Below are positions 6,628 to 7,002 of a stretch of 7,002 bases of DNA, one piece after another; the first letter of the stretch is position 1; every line of letters begins with the position of its first letter. Source of the stretch: Synechococcaceae cyanobacterium RL_1_2 (lineage in GTDB: Bacteria > Cyanobacteriota > Cyanobacteriia > Cyanobacteriales > JAAUPO01); NCBI GenBank assembly GCA_012033095.1, contig JAAUPO010000120.1:1-7002 (forward strand). Reading direction: 5' to 3'. The notes beneath the pieces are model-generated. The model ran no database searches and was not told the origin of the DNA. It saw only the letters and a list, made by a program, of their open reading frames with translations. Made by a program: the position numbers and the translations under genes.

Positions 6628-6740
6628 TGTACCGTAAGACTTGAGCCGAACAAACCTTAATCAAAATGAACCTGATTAACATGAAATCAATACAGTTCAA
6701 GCATTACAAATCTACCGATAGATACCAAATGGGTTCCATA
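6561..6740. repeat. Pair of inverted AAATGGGTTC motifs
   Basis: ATAGAACCCATTTGA (6561-6575) and CAAATGGGTTCCATA (6726-6740) are near-perfect reverse complements. Both match the internal arm of the element at 2712-2900 (CAAATGGGTTCTATA at 2731-2745). The first also resembles the adjoining sequence of that arm: about 20 of 24 positions agree when 2745-2722 is read on the minus strand. Relative to that element the two motifs face the opposite way, so they may be the remaining ends of two separate copies rather than one unit. Confidence 0.4.
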
Positions 6741-7002
6741 CAAGTAAGGATCATGACGGTTGAACTGATTTACAATCCATTATCCCAGTACTAAATATCC
6801 TCACAGTTTTAGCACTAGGCGTATGTCCTAAGTATCGTGAATTAAATAACTTAGAAATTTGTAGGGTATCCTTCAAGGGAGCGTAACCCATCGATATTTA
6901 AGTTTTAGATGTTATTAAATTCTTATTCCTAAGTTATCAAGTTTTCAGGAATTAGCCGAAAAGGTTAAAATCTCCATGGCTTAGGGTTTAGGTTTCATTA
7001 TT
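6663..7002. other. No recognisable gene
   Basis: These 340 bases are A/T-rich and have stops in all frames. Apart from the CAAATGGGTTCCATA motif (6726-6740) there is one imperfect inverted segment, GTAGGGTATCC followed by GCGTAACCCATC (about 6861-6893). It resembles GTAGGGTGCGTT...GTAACGCACC-type dispersed repeats common in cyanobacteria. A gene may begin beyond the window. Confidence 0.45.

Overview
The window looks like chromosomal DNA from a unicellular, Synechocystis-like or related cyanobacterium. Three things suggest this. The HIP1 octamer GCGATCGC occurs exactly at six sites, with many CGATCG near-matches. gatA closely resembles cyanobacterial GatA. Intergenic DNA carries CCCCCTAAAT-type repeats of the kind scattered through cyanobacterial genomes. 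Genus and species cannot be fixed from the sequence alone.

Layout: 150-1035 (minus) is an EamA-type drug/metabolite transporter split in two by a single-base indel. Divergent from it, across a 61-bp gap, 1097-2446 (plus) is an intact gene resembling MurL, the UDP-MurNAc-L-Ala-L-Glu epimerase. The spacer 2447-3293 is rich in repeats. It holds three copies of a palindromic repeat, a nested inverted-repeat (MITE-like) element, and two back-to-back 10-bp tandem duplications just upstream of gatA. gatA (3294-4750, plus) encodes the amidase subunit of the tRNA-dependent amidotransferase and has a one-base deletion after about 14 codons. A fourth copy of the palindromic repeat lies at 4807-4914. A soluble GAF-type sensor histidine kinase (5092-6485, plus) follows, broken by a one-base deletion just after its phospho-acceptor histidine. 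The tail (6486-7002) holds a possible small minus-strand ORF that overlaps the kinase end, two more copies of a short repeat motif, and otherwise nothing recognisable.

The genes do not form one evident pathway. GatA works in Gln-tRNA (and Asn-tRNA) synthesis, the MurL-like protein in peptidoglycan precursor stereochemistry, the transporter in export or import of an unknown metabolite, and the kinase in signalling with no adjacent response regulator. The repeats separate the transcription units and none of the genes appears to be in an operon.

The most striking global property is that three of the four substantial genes each carry exactly one single-base indel in or next to a short mononucleotide run. 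Correcting one base restores a full-length conserved protein in every case. Sequencing or assembly error is the simplest explanation, particularly for gatA, which should be essential. Real gene decay cannot be excluded for the other two. I found no clearly new multi-gene system. The best candidates for a second look are the MurL-like gene in a cyanobacterium, the nested inverted-repeat element, and the tandem duplications before gatA.
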